Shown here piece by piece: positions 1 to 10,100 of a DNA stretch of 64,000 bases. A program made the translations under genes and the position numbers. The stretch is taken from positions 847,484 through 911,483 of the forward strand of contig NZ_JANUGZ010000004.1 in the NCBI RefSeq assembly GCF_024753205.1, read 5' to 3'. Position 1 is the first letter of the stretch. Every line of letters begins with the position of its first letter. This DNA is from Massilia aurea (GTDB lineage Bacteria; Pseudomonadota; Gammaproteobacteria; Burkholderiales; Burkholderiaceae_D). The notes under the pieces are model-generated. The model was not told the origin of the DNA, searched no databases, and saw only the letters and a list, made by a program, of their open reading frames with translations.

Positions 1-255
1 CAGGACCAGCCGCGTATCGTGCTGCGGCAGGCGCTGCACGGTGGCCGGATCGAAGGCGTAGCCGGCGCTGGCGTCGAGCAGCGGCAGACTGGCCTTGCGC
101 GAGCGCGCCGCGTGCGGCTCGTCGTTTGCGTATAGATACGGTTCTTTTTCGCCGGGCACGCGGTCTTCGGCCAGGCCATTGACGACCATCCATTCCGACA
201 GCGCCGTGGTGCCGCATTTGGCGACGCCGACAATGAATACATGCTTGATCGTCAT
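1..255 (-). CDS. Sulfotransferase family protein, N-terminal part (cut by window edge)
   Basis: Eighty-five codons are visible, starting at an ATG preceded by GGGAG at good spacing; the gene continues beyond the left edge. The start encodes MTIKHVFIVGVAKCGTTALS. The GVAKCGTTAL stretch (residues about 10-19) is the 5'-phosphosulfate-binding loop of sulfotransferases that use PAPS as sulfate donor, and EKEPYLY a little later also fits the family. Such bacterial enzymes usually sulfate polysaccharides or small molecules. The acceptor cannot be judged because the rest of the protein is missing. It is transcribed divergently from the hypothetical gene to its right. Confidence 0.75.
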   Translation of the reverse strand, partial: MTIKHVFIVGVAKCGTTALSEWMVVNGLAEDRVPGEKEPYLYANDEPHAARSRKASLPLLDASAGYAFDPATVQRLPQHDTRLVL

Positions 256-376
256 CGTTCATCTCCCGGGAAGCGGTTGCGTCATCAGGCGATAGTCTTA
301 CACACGCACTGCTGGGCGGCGTGTGGCGAACACCGACTCGGTACACTGGCATCCTCCAGACCTTATCGAGGCAAGC

Positions 377-1060
377 ATGCGTTCCATGGATTTCAGTTCG
401 TGGCAAGGTGCGATGACGACCATCATCGGACTTGCCGTCATCACCTTGCTGGGTGTGGGCATTCGCCTCATCATCATGCAGACGATCCAGCAGCGGCGCG
501 AGCGCATGAACCGCCAGATCAACGAGCGGCTCAAGACGCTGATCGCGGCCTACCGCACGCTGGGCGGCTCGTTCACCGGCCAGCTGACGGTCGACCCGAC
601 CCATTTGCGCGACCTGCACGAGCGCGCCCGGGCCGGGGAGGGGGCACCAGCAACGGCCGAGGAAACCTTCAGCTCCGAACGGTCACGCCGCATGCGCGAC
701 GCCGTCGAGGCGGCGCTGGCGGACATCCTGCTGCTGGGGACCGAAGAGCATTGCCGGCTGGCGGGGCAGGCTGCAGCCGACATGGCGGCTGGCCGGCCGA
801 TCCACACGGCGGATCTGGTGATCAGCCTGCGCGGCTTCATCCGCAGCGCGCTGGACCTGGGGCCGATGCCGGCCGATGTGCTGATTCCGCTGCAGGGACC
901 GACGCGCACCCAGGGCGGCGCGGCGCGTGGCAAGGGCGAGGCGGGCGGTAACCGGGGCGGTGGCAATGGCGGCGGCAATGCCGATGGCGGCGGCGGCGGT
1001 GGCATGGCCATGGGCCTGGGGCCGGGCCTGGGCCGCAGGGATGCCGATCAGGCCGGCTGA
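377..1060 (+). CDS. Membrane-anchored hypothetical protein with glycine-rich tail
   Basis: Not assigned to a known function. From the ATG at 377 the protein has 227 residues; a GTG at 323 would add 18 residues but has no better ribosome site. An N-terminal hydrophobic segment (about residues 14-34) is followed by a charged helical stretch rich in Arg and Gln, so it is probably an inner-membrane anchor with a cytoplasmic body. The last 45 residues are Gly/Asn-rich low complexity. The 3' end overlaps the convergent GGDEF gene by 13 bp. The helical core looks like a real conserved protein; the tail is probably disordered. Confidence 0.7.
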   Translation: MRSMDFSSWQGAMTTIIGLAVITLLGVGIRLIIMQTIQQRRERMNRQINERLKTLIAAYRTLGGSFTGQLTVDPTHLRDLHERARAGEGAPATAEETFSSERSRRMRDAVEAALADILLLGTEEHCRLAGQAAADMAAGRPIHTADLVISLRGFIRSALDLGPMPADVLIPLQGPTRTQGGAARGKGEAGGNRGGGNGGGNADGGGGGGMAMGLGPGLGRRDADQAG

Positions 1061-2412
1061 TGCGCCCCTGATCCGGTAAGCGCTGCGACCGCCTTGGCGG
1101 CATACATCGCCTTGTCCGCATGCGCGATGAGTTCTTCACGATTGCCACCGTGCTCGGGATAATGCGCGACACCGACGCTGACGGAAATCTGCAGCCGGTG
1201 CCCGTCGCCCAGATCGACCGGCGCCGCCAGCGCCAGGTGGATCTTGTCCAGGACCCGCTCTGCATCGGCCGCCAGCACGATGTCTTCCAGCAAGACGACG
1301 AATTCATCGCCGCCCAGGCGCGCCAGCGTATCGCTGTTGCGCAGGCAGGCAGAAACACGGCGCGCGACCTCCTGCAGCAAGCGGTCGCCACAGGCGTGAC
1401 CGAAGCTGTCGTTGACCTGCTTGAACCGGTTCAGATCGATGAACAGCAGCGACAGGCGCTCCTGCTGGCGCCGGGCATGCGCGAGCGCGGTGTTGAGGCG
1501 GTCGTGGAACAGGCGCCGGTTGGGCAGGCGGGTCAGCTCGTCATGCAGAGCCATGAAACGCAGTTGCACATGCAGTTGCTTGCGTCCGATGGCTGCGGCG
1601 AGCTGATCGGCGACGAACACCAGCAAGTCCCGGTCCTGCGTCCGGTACGGCGCGTCATCCGGGCCGTTGCGCAGCGCGATGACGCCGACGACGCCGTCGG
1701 TCGTGGCTATCGGTACGGCCAGCGCGCCGCCTGCGAGGGTCGCGGCGGCAGCCCGCAATGGCGCCGGCAGGGCGTCCTGGACATCGGGCGCAAGCAGCAG
1801 TGGCGCAGCACACTGTGCCACTGCCTCGCACAGCAGCGGCATCAGGGTGGCGTCGCACGGAGCGCCGTCGTCCACGAGGTAGGCGAAGTCGATGTCCTGG
1901 CCGGCCTTGTCGCACAGGGCTACCGCAAAGCAGCAGGCAGGCAGGAGCTCGTGGACGATGGCGTGGCTGCGCTCGAACAGGTCTGCCAGGTCATCGCTTG
2001 CGTGGGCCGCTTCTGAAATCGCATACAGCACCGACTGCATCGCCTGCGCCTTCTTGAGGGCGGTCACATCGCGCGCGACGGCCACGCGCAGCTGGTCGGC
2101 CTCGGACCAGCGCGCCGACCACATGATATGGACGATGCTGCCGTCCTTGCGCACATACCGGTTTTCAAAGTCGGTATGGGCATGGCCATTCATGATGTCC
2201 TGCGCCGCAGCGAGCGTGCGCTCGCGGTCGGCGGGAGCGACCAGATCGACCACGCGCATGCCGATCATTTCCTGCGGTGTATAGCCGAAGATGTTCACAC
2301 CGGCCGCACTGACGTACACGAACCGCCCACCGGCGTCGACCATGCAGACGGCGTCGAGCAGCAGGTCCGTGAAGTTGGCAATCGGGGCGCGGACAGTGTA
2401 TTCCATGAACAT
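1048..2412 (-). CDS. Diguanylate cyclase with PAS, GAF and GGDEF domains
   Basis: Predicted to make cyclic di-GMP from two GTP in the cytoplasm. The 454-residue protein has a PAS domain (about 15-120), a GAF domain (about 125-275) and a GGDEF domain (about 285-445). The catalytic motif is the canonical GGDEF (367-371). RNSD at 358-361, five residues upstream, is a complete inhibitory I-site, so product feedback is expected. No transmembrane segment or EAL domain is present, so this is a soluble sensor-cyclase with an unknown PAS/GAF ligand. ATG codons at 2412 and 2406 are both possible; neither has a strong ribosome site. Its 3' end overlaps the convergent neighbour. Confidence 0.92.
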   Translation of the reverse strand: MFMEYTVRAPIANFTDLLLDAVCMVDAGGRFVYVSAAGVNIFGYTPQEMIGMRVVDLVAPADRERTLAAAQDIMNGHAHTDFENRYVRKDGSIVHIMWSARWSEADQLRVAVARDVTALKKAQAMQSVLYAISEAAHASDDLADLFERSHAIVHELLPACCFAVALCDKAGQDIDFAYLVDDGAPCDATLMPLLCEAVAQCAAPLLLAPDVQDALPAPLRAAAATLAGGALAVPIATTDGVVGVIALRNGPDDAPYRTQDRDLLVFVADQLAAAIGRKQLHVQLRFMALHDELTRLPNRRLFHDRLNTALAHARRQQERLSLLFIDLNRFKQVNDSFGHACGDRLLQEVARRVSACLRNSDTLARLGGDEFVVLLEDIVLAADAERVLDKIHLALAAPVDLGDGHRLQISVSVGVAHYPEHGGNREELIAHADKAMYAAKAVAALTGSGAHQPA

Positions 2413-2701
2413 ATTCTAAATGACATTTGATCTGGAAATATGGCGTGTCAATACGGGTGCGGGGTCATGTGTATGGGATGCCCGTTCAGGTAATCACGAA
2501 AGACATCGGTAGGAGTATTCCGGTTTCGAAGAAGCTTGCTGATCTGATAGCAATTCAGGCAGCTGACTAGCGCAAAATAAAGTTCGCACAGGATGTTTAT
2601 CCACTTCAAAACTACACCATCGACAGGGTCGTCAGGCGCAGCCAGCCTGCGCATCATCGGGGCAGCGCCGTTCTGCTGCGCAGGTCAAGAAGGAGTCAGG
2701 C

Positions 2702-3532
2702 ATGTCCAAAACAAGCAAGGCCACGAACAATCTGCATCACGTGCAGAACCAGTGGGGCGGGACGTCGACGCAGTGGCATGAAGGCGGCATGTGGATCATC
2801 GGCGCACGGCCCGGTCAGCACGTCGTGGCGCTCGACCTCACGTCGAGCGACAACGGCAAGACGCTCACCGGACAAATGAAATACGCAGGCGAAGGCGCCA
2901 TCGGCTTTCGCGCCACTCTGACCCAGAGCAACACGTACATCGTCGAAAACCAGTGGGGCGGTTCGTCGGCGCCGTGGCATCCGGGCGGCACGTGGGTGAT
3001 CGGCTGCCGCCCTGGCCAGAGCGTGGTCGCCATCCATGTCGAGTCGGGCGACAACGGCGCCACGCTGAAGGGAACGATGACCTACAGCGGTGAAGGGCCG
3101 ATCGGTTTCCAGAGCCAGGCGAGCGATGGCGCCGTGTACGCTGTCGAAAACCAGTGGGGCGGCGGGTTCGCGCCCTGGCACCAGGGCGGCATCTGCGTGC
3201 TCGGTAGCCGCGACCAGGCCGTGCTCGCGGTCGACCTGACGTCGATCGATGGCGGCAAGACCCTGACCGGCCTCATGACGTATGCAGGCGAAGGCCCCAT
3301 CCGCGTGCGCGCCACGGCGGTCGCTGGCAACAACTACCAGGTCGAAAACCAGTGGGGTGATACGTCGTCGGCATGGCATCCGGGCGGCGTCTGGCTGATC
3401 GGCTGCCGCGCTGGCCAGCATAGCGTGGCGCTCAATGTCACGTCCGGCAACCAGGGTAACAACCTGCATGGCGGCATGACCTACAGCGGCGAAGGCGCGA
3501 TCGGGTACCGCGGTACGGAATTGCCAATGTAA
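2702..3532 (+). CDS. Four-repeat OAA-family (OAAH) mannan-binding lectin
   Basis: The 276-residue protein is almost entirely four tandem repeats of about 66 residues (12-77, 78-144, 145-210, 211-276). Each begins with ENQWGG or a variant and ends with YxGEGxIG. This is the signature of the Oscillatoria agardhii agglutinin family, whose beta-barrel members (including Myxococcus MBHA and a four-repeat Burkholderia lectin) bind the core of high-mannose glycans. Four repeats predict two barrels in tandem. No signal peptide is seen, as is common in this family. AGGAG precedes the ATG. Repeat 3 is the most divergent: Cys replaces the Trp after GG, and GEGPI is followed by RVR rather than GF. Repeat 4 has WGD instead of WGG. 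Solitary gene; role (predation, defence or adhesion) unknown. Confidence 0.93.
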   Translation: MSKTSKATNNLHHVQNQWGGTSTQWHEGGMWIIGARPGQHVVALDLTSSDNGKTLTGQMKYAGEGAIGFRATLTQSNTYIVENQWGGSSAPWHPGGTWVIGCRPGQSVVAIHVESGDNGATLKGTMTYSGEGPIGFQSQASDGAVYAVENQWGGGFAPWHQGGICVLGSRDQAVLAVDLTSIDGGKTLTGLMTYAGEGPIRVRATAVAGNNYQVENQWGDTSSAWHPGGVWLIGCRAGQHSVALNVTSGNQGNNLHGGMTYSGEGAIGYRGTELPM

Positions 3533-3587
3533 TTGCTACGCCACCGGCCGTTCGCCCGCAGGTGGCATGGCCGGTGCGTTGTTCACA

Positions 3588-4523
3588 TCACGCCGCGCCG
3601 GGCAGCGGCAGCGGCGTCACCGTCACCTGCACGTCGAGCTCCTGCTTGCCCCCGCCCAGCACGATCCCCCGCATCGGCGTGACGTCGCTGAAGTCGCGCC
3701 CCCAGCCCAGCGTGATGTGTTCATGCTGCACCAGACAGCGGTTGGTCGGATCGAAATCGACCCAGCCCAGCGCCGGACAGAACACCGATACCCACGCGTG
3801 CGAGGCGTCGGCCCCGATCAGGCGCGGCTTGCCTTCCGGCGGGTGCGTCAGGATGTAGCCGCTGACATAGCGTGCCGGCAGGCCGATGCTGCGCAGGCAG
3901 CCGATCATCAGTTGCGCGAAATCCTGGCACACGCCGCGCCGGCCGCGCAGCACCTGGTCGAGCGGCGTCGAGATGTCGGTGGCCTTGCTGTCGAATTCGA
4001 AGTCGTCGAAGATCCGGTGCGTCAGGTCGAGCGCCGCGTCAAGCTGCGGTCGGCCCGGGACGTAGCTCTCGCGCGCATAGGCTTCCAGTTCCGGGAACAG
4101 GGCGACGTGGGGCGACGCGTACAGGTAGCGGCAGGCTTCCAGTGTAGCCGCGCTTTTTTCCTTGCCCATCATGTCGCGCACGCTCTCCCACGACAGCGTG
4201 CCGGCGATCTGCGCCAGCGTGTAGCGCGCGCGCAGCGAGACCGTCGATTCGGCGTGCACCAGCAGGCTGTCATGGGGCACGGTCAGCGCCACGTGGCGCG
4301 TGATGTTGCCGAAGTAATCGACGCCTTCGTTGCTGTCGTTGATGACCGGGTCGAGCCAGATCAGGTGCGACTCGGTCTGCTGGCACGAAAACGAGCGCGG
4401 CGTCAGGTGCAGGTATTGCTGCGACAGCGTGACCATGCTGTTGTACTTGTAGCGCGTCTCGTGCACCACGCGATAGCGCGCGACCACATCGGCGCCCACG
4501 GCGCCCGGCAGCAAATCGGTCAT
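3588..4523 (-). CDS. Transglutaminase-fold cysteine protease, third gene of minus operon
   Basis: A 311-residue protein with an N-terminal beta domain typical of bacterial transglutaminase-like proteins and a transglutaminase core. The triad is visible: Cys199 in RRGVCQDFAQL, His242 in DASHAWVSV, Asp258 in VDFDPTNR. In bacteria this fold is usually a peptidase or amidase rather than a crosslinker. The ATG at 4523 overlaps the stop of the upstream ATP-grasp/alpha-E gene (ATGA), so the two are translationally coupled. Further open frame upstream of this ATG lies inside that gene and is not coding. The substrate is unknown; the context implies a peptide made by the neighbouring ligases. Confidence 0.9.
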   Translation of the reverse strand: MTDLLPGAVGADVVARYRVVHETRYKYNSMVTLSQQYLHLTPRSFSCQQTESHLIWLDPVINDSNEGVDYFGNITRHVALTVPHDSLLVHAESTVSLRARYTLAQIAGTLSWESVRDMMGKEKSAATLEACRYLYASPHVALFPELEAYARESYVPGRPQLDAALDLTHRIFDDFEFDSKATDISTPLDQVLRGRRGVCQDFAQLMIGCLRSIGLPARYVSGYILTHPPEGKPRLIGADASHAWVSVFCPALGWVDFDPTNRCLVQHEHITLGWGRDFSDVTPMRGIVLGGGKQELDVQVTVTPLPLPGAA

Positions 4524-7102
4524 GAGGTACGGTTCCTTTGCCGGCCGTTGGCGGTATAGCTGAAAAACTGGACGCCGATCTGTTCGGACAAGGCGGCACT
4601 GGCCTGCCCGATGCGGCTGAGCAGGTCGCTGAGCAGCGCGTTGCCATGCTTCAGGTCGACCCCCGGATCGAGCGCCGTCAGCTCGGCCTTCAGTGGTGCC
4701 AGCAGGTCCAGGCCCCCGGCGCCCTGGGCCTGCGTGACCTTGCCCAGCGTGCCGATGATGCCGTTCAACTGGAACACGATCGAGCGCGGATTGGTTTCGT
4801 CCAGCAGCAGCAGGTCGAGCACCGGCAGCCACTCGGGCTGGGCACGGTAGCGGGCGCGGTAGGTGATGATACTGTCGGACAGTTCGAGCACCCAGTCGAG
4901 ATTGCCGTTTTCGTCCATCGCCAGTGCGCGCTGCAGCACGACCGCCTGGAACTGCAGGCGCTCGAGGCGCCGGCCGATCGACATGAAGCGCCAGCCGAGG
5001 TCGCGCACCATGCCGTCGAGGGCAAAGCCGGCCAGCGTCATCAGCGCCGCGGCGGCATCGTCGAGAATCGTCATGACGCCCGACTGCGACGGCCGCTCGC
5101 CTGGCGGGGCGACCGGCTGCACCATGCGATTCAGGGCGCGCCAGTTGTCGACCGAGAAGCGTTCGTGCAGCTGGCCGGCGATCCGGTGCAATTGCTGCTG
5201 CTGGCGCGCGAGGCCAGGAACGGCAGGCGAGACGACCGCCAGCAGTAGCGCCGATTCGATCTCGGCATCGGTGAAGATCGGGGCCGGCAGGGCGCTGGCC
5301 GTGCCCGGCAACTTGGCCGAGCCCACCACGGCCGGCGTGCCCGGCGCGGCCGGCTTGCGCTGCGCATCGAGCAGGCCGAACCAGATGCACAGGGCCTCGA
5401 CGGTGGGCCACTCGGCGCCGCGCTGGTCGAAGCGCACATTGAACAGGATATTCAGTGCGACCCGCAGCAGGCGGCAGATATTGTCGCTGCGCTCGGCATG
5501 GCGCCCGAACCACAGCAGGTTTTCGGCCACGCGGCTCGACAGGTTGCTGTCTTCGCGCACCAGGTCTTCGCCCGTGATGCTGCTCTTTTGCAGGCGGTGC
5601 GTTTCAACGCGGGCGCGCGCCTGGACCCAGGTGTCCTTGCTGGCGCCACCCATCTGCATCGTCAGCACGCGCGCGTCGGGCCCGGTGGCCACGCGGGTCA
5701 GGCCGCCCGGCATCACGACATAGCCATTCGGCGTGGCGCAGGCAAACACGCGCAAGCCCACCGCGCGCGCCTGCAGGCCCGGCGCGCGGCCATCCTTCCA
5801 CACCGGCGCCTGCGACAGGCGCACCAGTTCCTGCGCGATGTAATGGTTGGGATTGGCGCGCAGATTGGCAATGAACGCCGCGCGCGCTTCGCCGTCGAGA
5901 TCCTGGCCGAACACGGCCGGCTGGCCCGGCATCGCGCCACTTGGCTTGATCACCAGGCGATCGAGCCTGGCGACTACTGTTTCGAGCGCGGCCGGTTCGC
6001 CGCACCACCAGGTGGCCACCGAGGGCATCTTGAGCGGCTCGCCCAGCAGGCGCTTGGACAGCGCCGGCAGGAAGCCGAGCAGGGCGCCCGACTCGAGCAG
6101 GCTCGAACCGAGGCTATTGGCCACCACCACATTGCCGCGCATGGCGGCCTGCGTCAGGCCAGCCACGCCGAGCAGCGAGTTTTGCAGCTCGAGCGGATCG
6201 CACGATTCGTCGTCGACCCGGCGCATGATCACGTGTACCCGGTGCAGCCCGGCCAGGGTCTTGATGAAGACGACGCCGTCGCGCACCGTCAGGTCGCCCC
6301 CTTCGACCAGCGTCAGGCCCAGGTAGCGTGCCAGGTACGCTTGCTCGTAATAGCTTTCGCTGCGCGGGCCCGGCGTGAGCAGTACGATCAGCGGCATTTC
6401 GCCCTCGCGCAGCGGCGCCGGTTTGTCGCCATGGGCCGCGCACAACCGGCCCCAGTGCACCAGGCTGTCGTGCATCGTGCGGAAGAACGGCGACACCGGC
6501 TGCACCTTCAGTTCGCGCAGCAGGTCGGGGAAGGTAGGGGCGATGATGGACCGGTTTTCAAGTGCATAGCCGGCGCCCGACGGCGCCTGCGTGCGGTCGG
6601 CCATCACCCACCAGCGGCCATCGGGCGCGCGCGCCAGGTCGACCGCATAGAAATGCAGCGCCACGTCGTCGTGGTGACGCATGCCGTGGCACGGACGCAG
6701 AAAGCCCGCGTGGCCATGGATCAGCGCCGGCGGCAGCAGGCCTTCACGCAGCATCGCCTGCTCGCCATACACGTCGCCCAGGATCTTGTTGAGCAGCGTG
6801 GCGCGCTGGATCACGGCCGCTTCGATGCCGCTCCATTCCTCGTGCGGCAGGATCAGGGGCAGCACGTTCAGGTCCCACTGGCGCGGCCGGGTGCCGGCGT
6901 CGGCCAGCACGTTGTAGCTGACGCCGTTTTCACGCACCTGGCGCTGCACCATCTCCAGACGCTGGCGCATCATGTCCGGTGCTTCGTGCTCCAGGTTGGC
7001 CAGCATCGCACGCCAGTGCGCGCGCGGCGCCTTGTCGGCGCCCAGCATTTCATCGAAACCATCCGGCGCGGCCAGATAGTGGGCAAGCAGTTGATTGGGC
7101 AT
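4520..7102 (-). CDS. Circularly permuted ATP-grasp ligase fused to alpha-E domain
   Basis: An 860-residue fusion. Residues about 1-490 are a circularly permuted type 2 ATP-grasp module (DUF404/DUF407 type), recognisable from the stretch around ADRTQAPSGAGYALENR and the later PGGLTRVA. Residues about 515-850 are an alpha-E domain (DUF403), beginning around LSSRVAENLLWFGRHAERSD. ATP-grasp proteins of this class are predicted to form amide or peptide bonds; alpha-E domains are all-helical partners of unknown activity. The plus-strand operon has the same two modules as separate genes. It starts 36 bp after the transglutaminase/DUF2126 gene and overlaps the next gene by 4 bp, indicating one transcript. 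Family assignment is firm; reaction and product are inference. Confidence 0.9.
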   Translation of the reverse strand: MPNQLLAHYLAAPDGFDEMLGADKAPRAHWRAMLANLEHEAPDMMRQRLEMVQRQVRENGVSYNVLADAGTRPRQWDLNVLPLILPHEEWSGIEAAVIQRATLLNKILGDVYGEQAMLREGLLPPALIHGHAGFLRPCHGMRHHDDVALHFYAVDLARAPDGRWWVMADRTQAPSGAGYALENRSIIAPTFPDLLRELKVQPVSPFFRTMHDSLVHWGRLCAAHGDKPAPLREGEMPLIVLLTPGPRSESYYEQAYLARYLGLTLVEGGDLTVRDGVVFIKTLAGLHRVHVIMRRVDDESCDPLELQNSLLGVAGLTQAAMRGNVVVANSLGSSLLESGALLGFLPALSKRLLGEPLKMPSVATWWCGEPAALETVVARLDRLVIKPSGAMPGQPAVFGQDLDGEARAAFIANLRANPNHYIAQELVRLSQAPVWKDGRAPGLQARAVGLRVFACATPNGYVVMPGGLTRVATGPDARVLTMQMGGASKDTWVQARARVETHRLQKSSITGEDLVREDSNLSSRVAENLLWFGRHAERSDNICRLLRVALNILFNVRFDQRGAEWPTVEALCIWFGLLDAQRKPAAPGTPAVVGSAKLPGTASALPAPIFTDAEIESALLLAVVSPAVPGLARQQQQLHRIAGQLHERFSVDNWRALNRMVQPVAPPGERPSQSGVMTILDDAAAALMTLAGFALDGMVRDLGWRFMSIGRRLERLQFQAVVLQRALAMDENGNLDWVLELSDSIITYRARYRAQPEWLPVLDLLLLDETNPRSIVFQLNGIIGTLGKVTQAQGAGGLDLLAPLKAELTALDPGVDLKHGNALLSDLLSRIGQASAALSEQIGVQFFSYTANGRQRNRTS

Positions 7103-7138
7103 TGGCGTGCAGCTTTACGGTTGAAACGAATGCCAGCG

Positions 7139-10100
7139 TTACATCGGCTGCCAGCGCAAATCGAGGGTCATCGGGAAGCTCGGATTGAGGTCTTCCTTGT
7201 ACACCGTGAACGGGCCCGGCGTGTGACCGTGTGGCCAGAAACGGGCAAAACGGCGTGCCTCGGCAGCATTGGCATTGACCGGCGAGCCGGTTTCGCTGCG
7301 TCCGCCCGGATGCACGACGTGGTAGGTGCAGCCGCCGATCGAGCGCCCGCTCCAGGTGTCGACCAGGTCGAACACGAGCGGCGCCTGCACCCGGATGCTC
7401 GGATGCAGCGCCGACCACGGGCTCCAGGCGCGGAAGCGCACACCGGCCACGTATTCGCCAGGCACGCCGGTCGGATGCAGCGGCAGCATGCGGCCGTTGC
7501 AGGCCACCACATGGCGCCCGTCGGTCAGGCCGCGCACCAGCAACTGCATGCGCTCGACCGACGAATCGACGTAACGTGCGGTGCCGCCGGCGCTGACTTC
7601 TTCCCCCAGCACGTTCCACGGCTCGATCGCCTGGCGCAGTTCCATCTCGACGCCTTCGTAGACGACGGTGCCAAAGCGCGGGAAGCGGAATTCGATGAAC
7701 GGCTCGAACCAGTGATCCTCGAACGCGTAGCCGGCCGCGCGCAGGTCTTTCGCCACGTCGCGGATATCCTGCGCGACGAAGTGCGGCAGCATCCAGCGGT
7801 CGTGCAGCGCCGTGCCCCAGTGCACCAGCTTGGCCTGCAGTGGCTGGCGCCAGAAGCGCGCGACCAGGGCGCGCAGCAGCAGCATTTGCAAGAGGCTCAT
7901 GCGCTCGTGCGGCGGCATCTCGAAGGCGCGGAATTCCACCAGGCCCAGGCGGCCGGTCGGGCCGTCCGGCGAATACAGCTTGTCGATCGAGAACTCCGAG
8001 CGGTGCGTGTTGCCGGTCAGGTCGACCAGCATATTGCGCAGCAGGCGGTCGACCATCCACGGCTTGTCGCCGGGGTGCATGGTCGGCAGCACCTTGTCCA
8101 TTTGCTGGAACGCGATCGCCAGTTCGTACAGGTTGTCGTCGCGCGCTTCATCCACGCGCGGCGCCTGGCTGGTCGGGCCGATGAAGGTGCCCGAGAACAG
8201 GTACGACAGCGCTGGGTGGATCTGCCAGTACGTGATCAGGCTTTTCAACAGGTCTGGCCGGCGCAGCATCGGGCTGTCTTCGACCGTGGCGCCGCCCAGC
8301 GTCGCGTGGTTGCCGCCGCCCGTGCCGGTGTGGCGGCCGTCGAGCATGAATTTTTCGGTGCCCAGTCGGGTCAGGCGCGCTTCCTGGTACAGCGTCGTCA
8401 TATTGTGGACCAGCTCATGCCAGCTTGCGGCCGGATGGATGTTGACCTCGATGACACCCGGGTCGGGCGTGACGCTGAGCAGCTTGATGCGCGGGTCGCG
8501 CGGCGGCGCGTAACCCTCGATGCGCAGCTTCATTTTCAGCTTGGCGGCAGTGTTCTCGACCGCCGTGACAAGCGCCAGGTAATCCTCGATGCGCTTTTGC
8601 GGCGGCATGAAGATGTACAGGCGGCCCGCACGCACTTCGAGGCACAGCGCGGTGTGGATGACTTCGCGCGCTTCCGGGTCAGCCGGTGCAGCCGTTGCCT
8701 TGTTTGTCGATTTGCCGGGCGCCACGCTCAGGACCGGGCGCCGGTCCTTCTTGCCAACCGGAAGCGGGCCTCGCGGCGCGAACGGGTCGACATCGAAATC
8801 AGGATCGCGCTCTTCGGGCAGCACCCACGGCAGCGTGGCCAGCGGCAGGCGCAGGCCGATCGGCGAATCGCCCTCGATCAGGTACAGGTTTTCGCGCTTG
8901 AGCGGCCACGGCGACGTGCGCCAGCTGGTGCCCAGCATGACGGACGGATCGTGCTCGCGGGCTTTCAGCGGCAGCACGTAGCCGGCCACCTGGCCCAGGC
9001 CCCGTTCGAGCAGGCGCGCCAGGCGGCGGCGTTCTTCCGGTGCTTTCAGGTCAGCGTCCAGCGGATCGAGATTGCGCGGCAGCGCCTGCTCGCGCTGGGC
9101 TTGCAGCAGCACGTCTTCGTAGGCCGGGATGGCGCTGCCGGCCGGCAGGCCAAGCGATTTGACCAGCTCCGCAGCAAAGCGGCCGGCGTCCTCGCTGCCG
9201 TAGCCATCATCGATGTGCTCGTCCGAGAACAGCGACGGATCGAACCACATCGGCTGGCCGTCGACGCGCCAGAAAATGTTCAGCGCCCAGCGCGGCAGCG
9301 GCTCGCCCGGATACCACTTGCCCTGGCCGTAATGGATCATGCCGCCCGGTGCAAAATGGTTCTTCAGGCGGTGCATCAGGTTGCCCGCCAGCTCGCGCTT
9401 CTTGTCGCCATGCGCCAGGGTGTTCCATTCGGCGCCGTCCATATCGTCGATCGACACAAAGGTCGGCTCGCCGCCCTGCGTCAGGCGCACGTCCTGGTTT
9501 ACCAGATCGGAATCGACCTGCTGGCCCAGGCGGTTGATCTTGTCCCAGTCGTGTTCCGTGTACGGCTTGGTCACGCGCGGATCTTCGTGGATGCGCGTGA
9601 TCGTCATTTCGTGGACGAACGTGACCTCGGCCTTGTCGGTAAAGCCGGTCACCGGCGCGGCCGACGACGGCATCGCCGTGCAGGCCAGCGGAATATGGCC
9701 TTCGCTGGCCAGCATGCCCGAGGTCGGGTCGAGTCCGATCCAGCCGGCGCCCGGCACATACACCTCGGTCCAGGCGTGCAGGTCGGTGAAATCGACGGTG
9801 GTGCCGCTCGGGCCATCGAGCGCTTCCTGGTCGGCGGTGAGCTGGATCAGGTAGCCGGACACGAAACGCGCCGCCAGACCCATCTCGCGCAGGATCTGCA
9901 CCAGCAGCCAGCCCGTATCGCGGCACGAGCCGGAGCGCTTCTGCAATGTGTCTTCCGGCTCCTGCACGCCCGGTTCCATCCGCAGCAGGTACGCGATGTC
10001 GCGCTGCAGGCGCTGGTTGATGGCCACCAAAAAGTCGTTCGTGCCCATCGGCTGGGCCAGCAGTTCGCGCCGCGCGCTGGCGACCCACTCGGTCAGCAGC

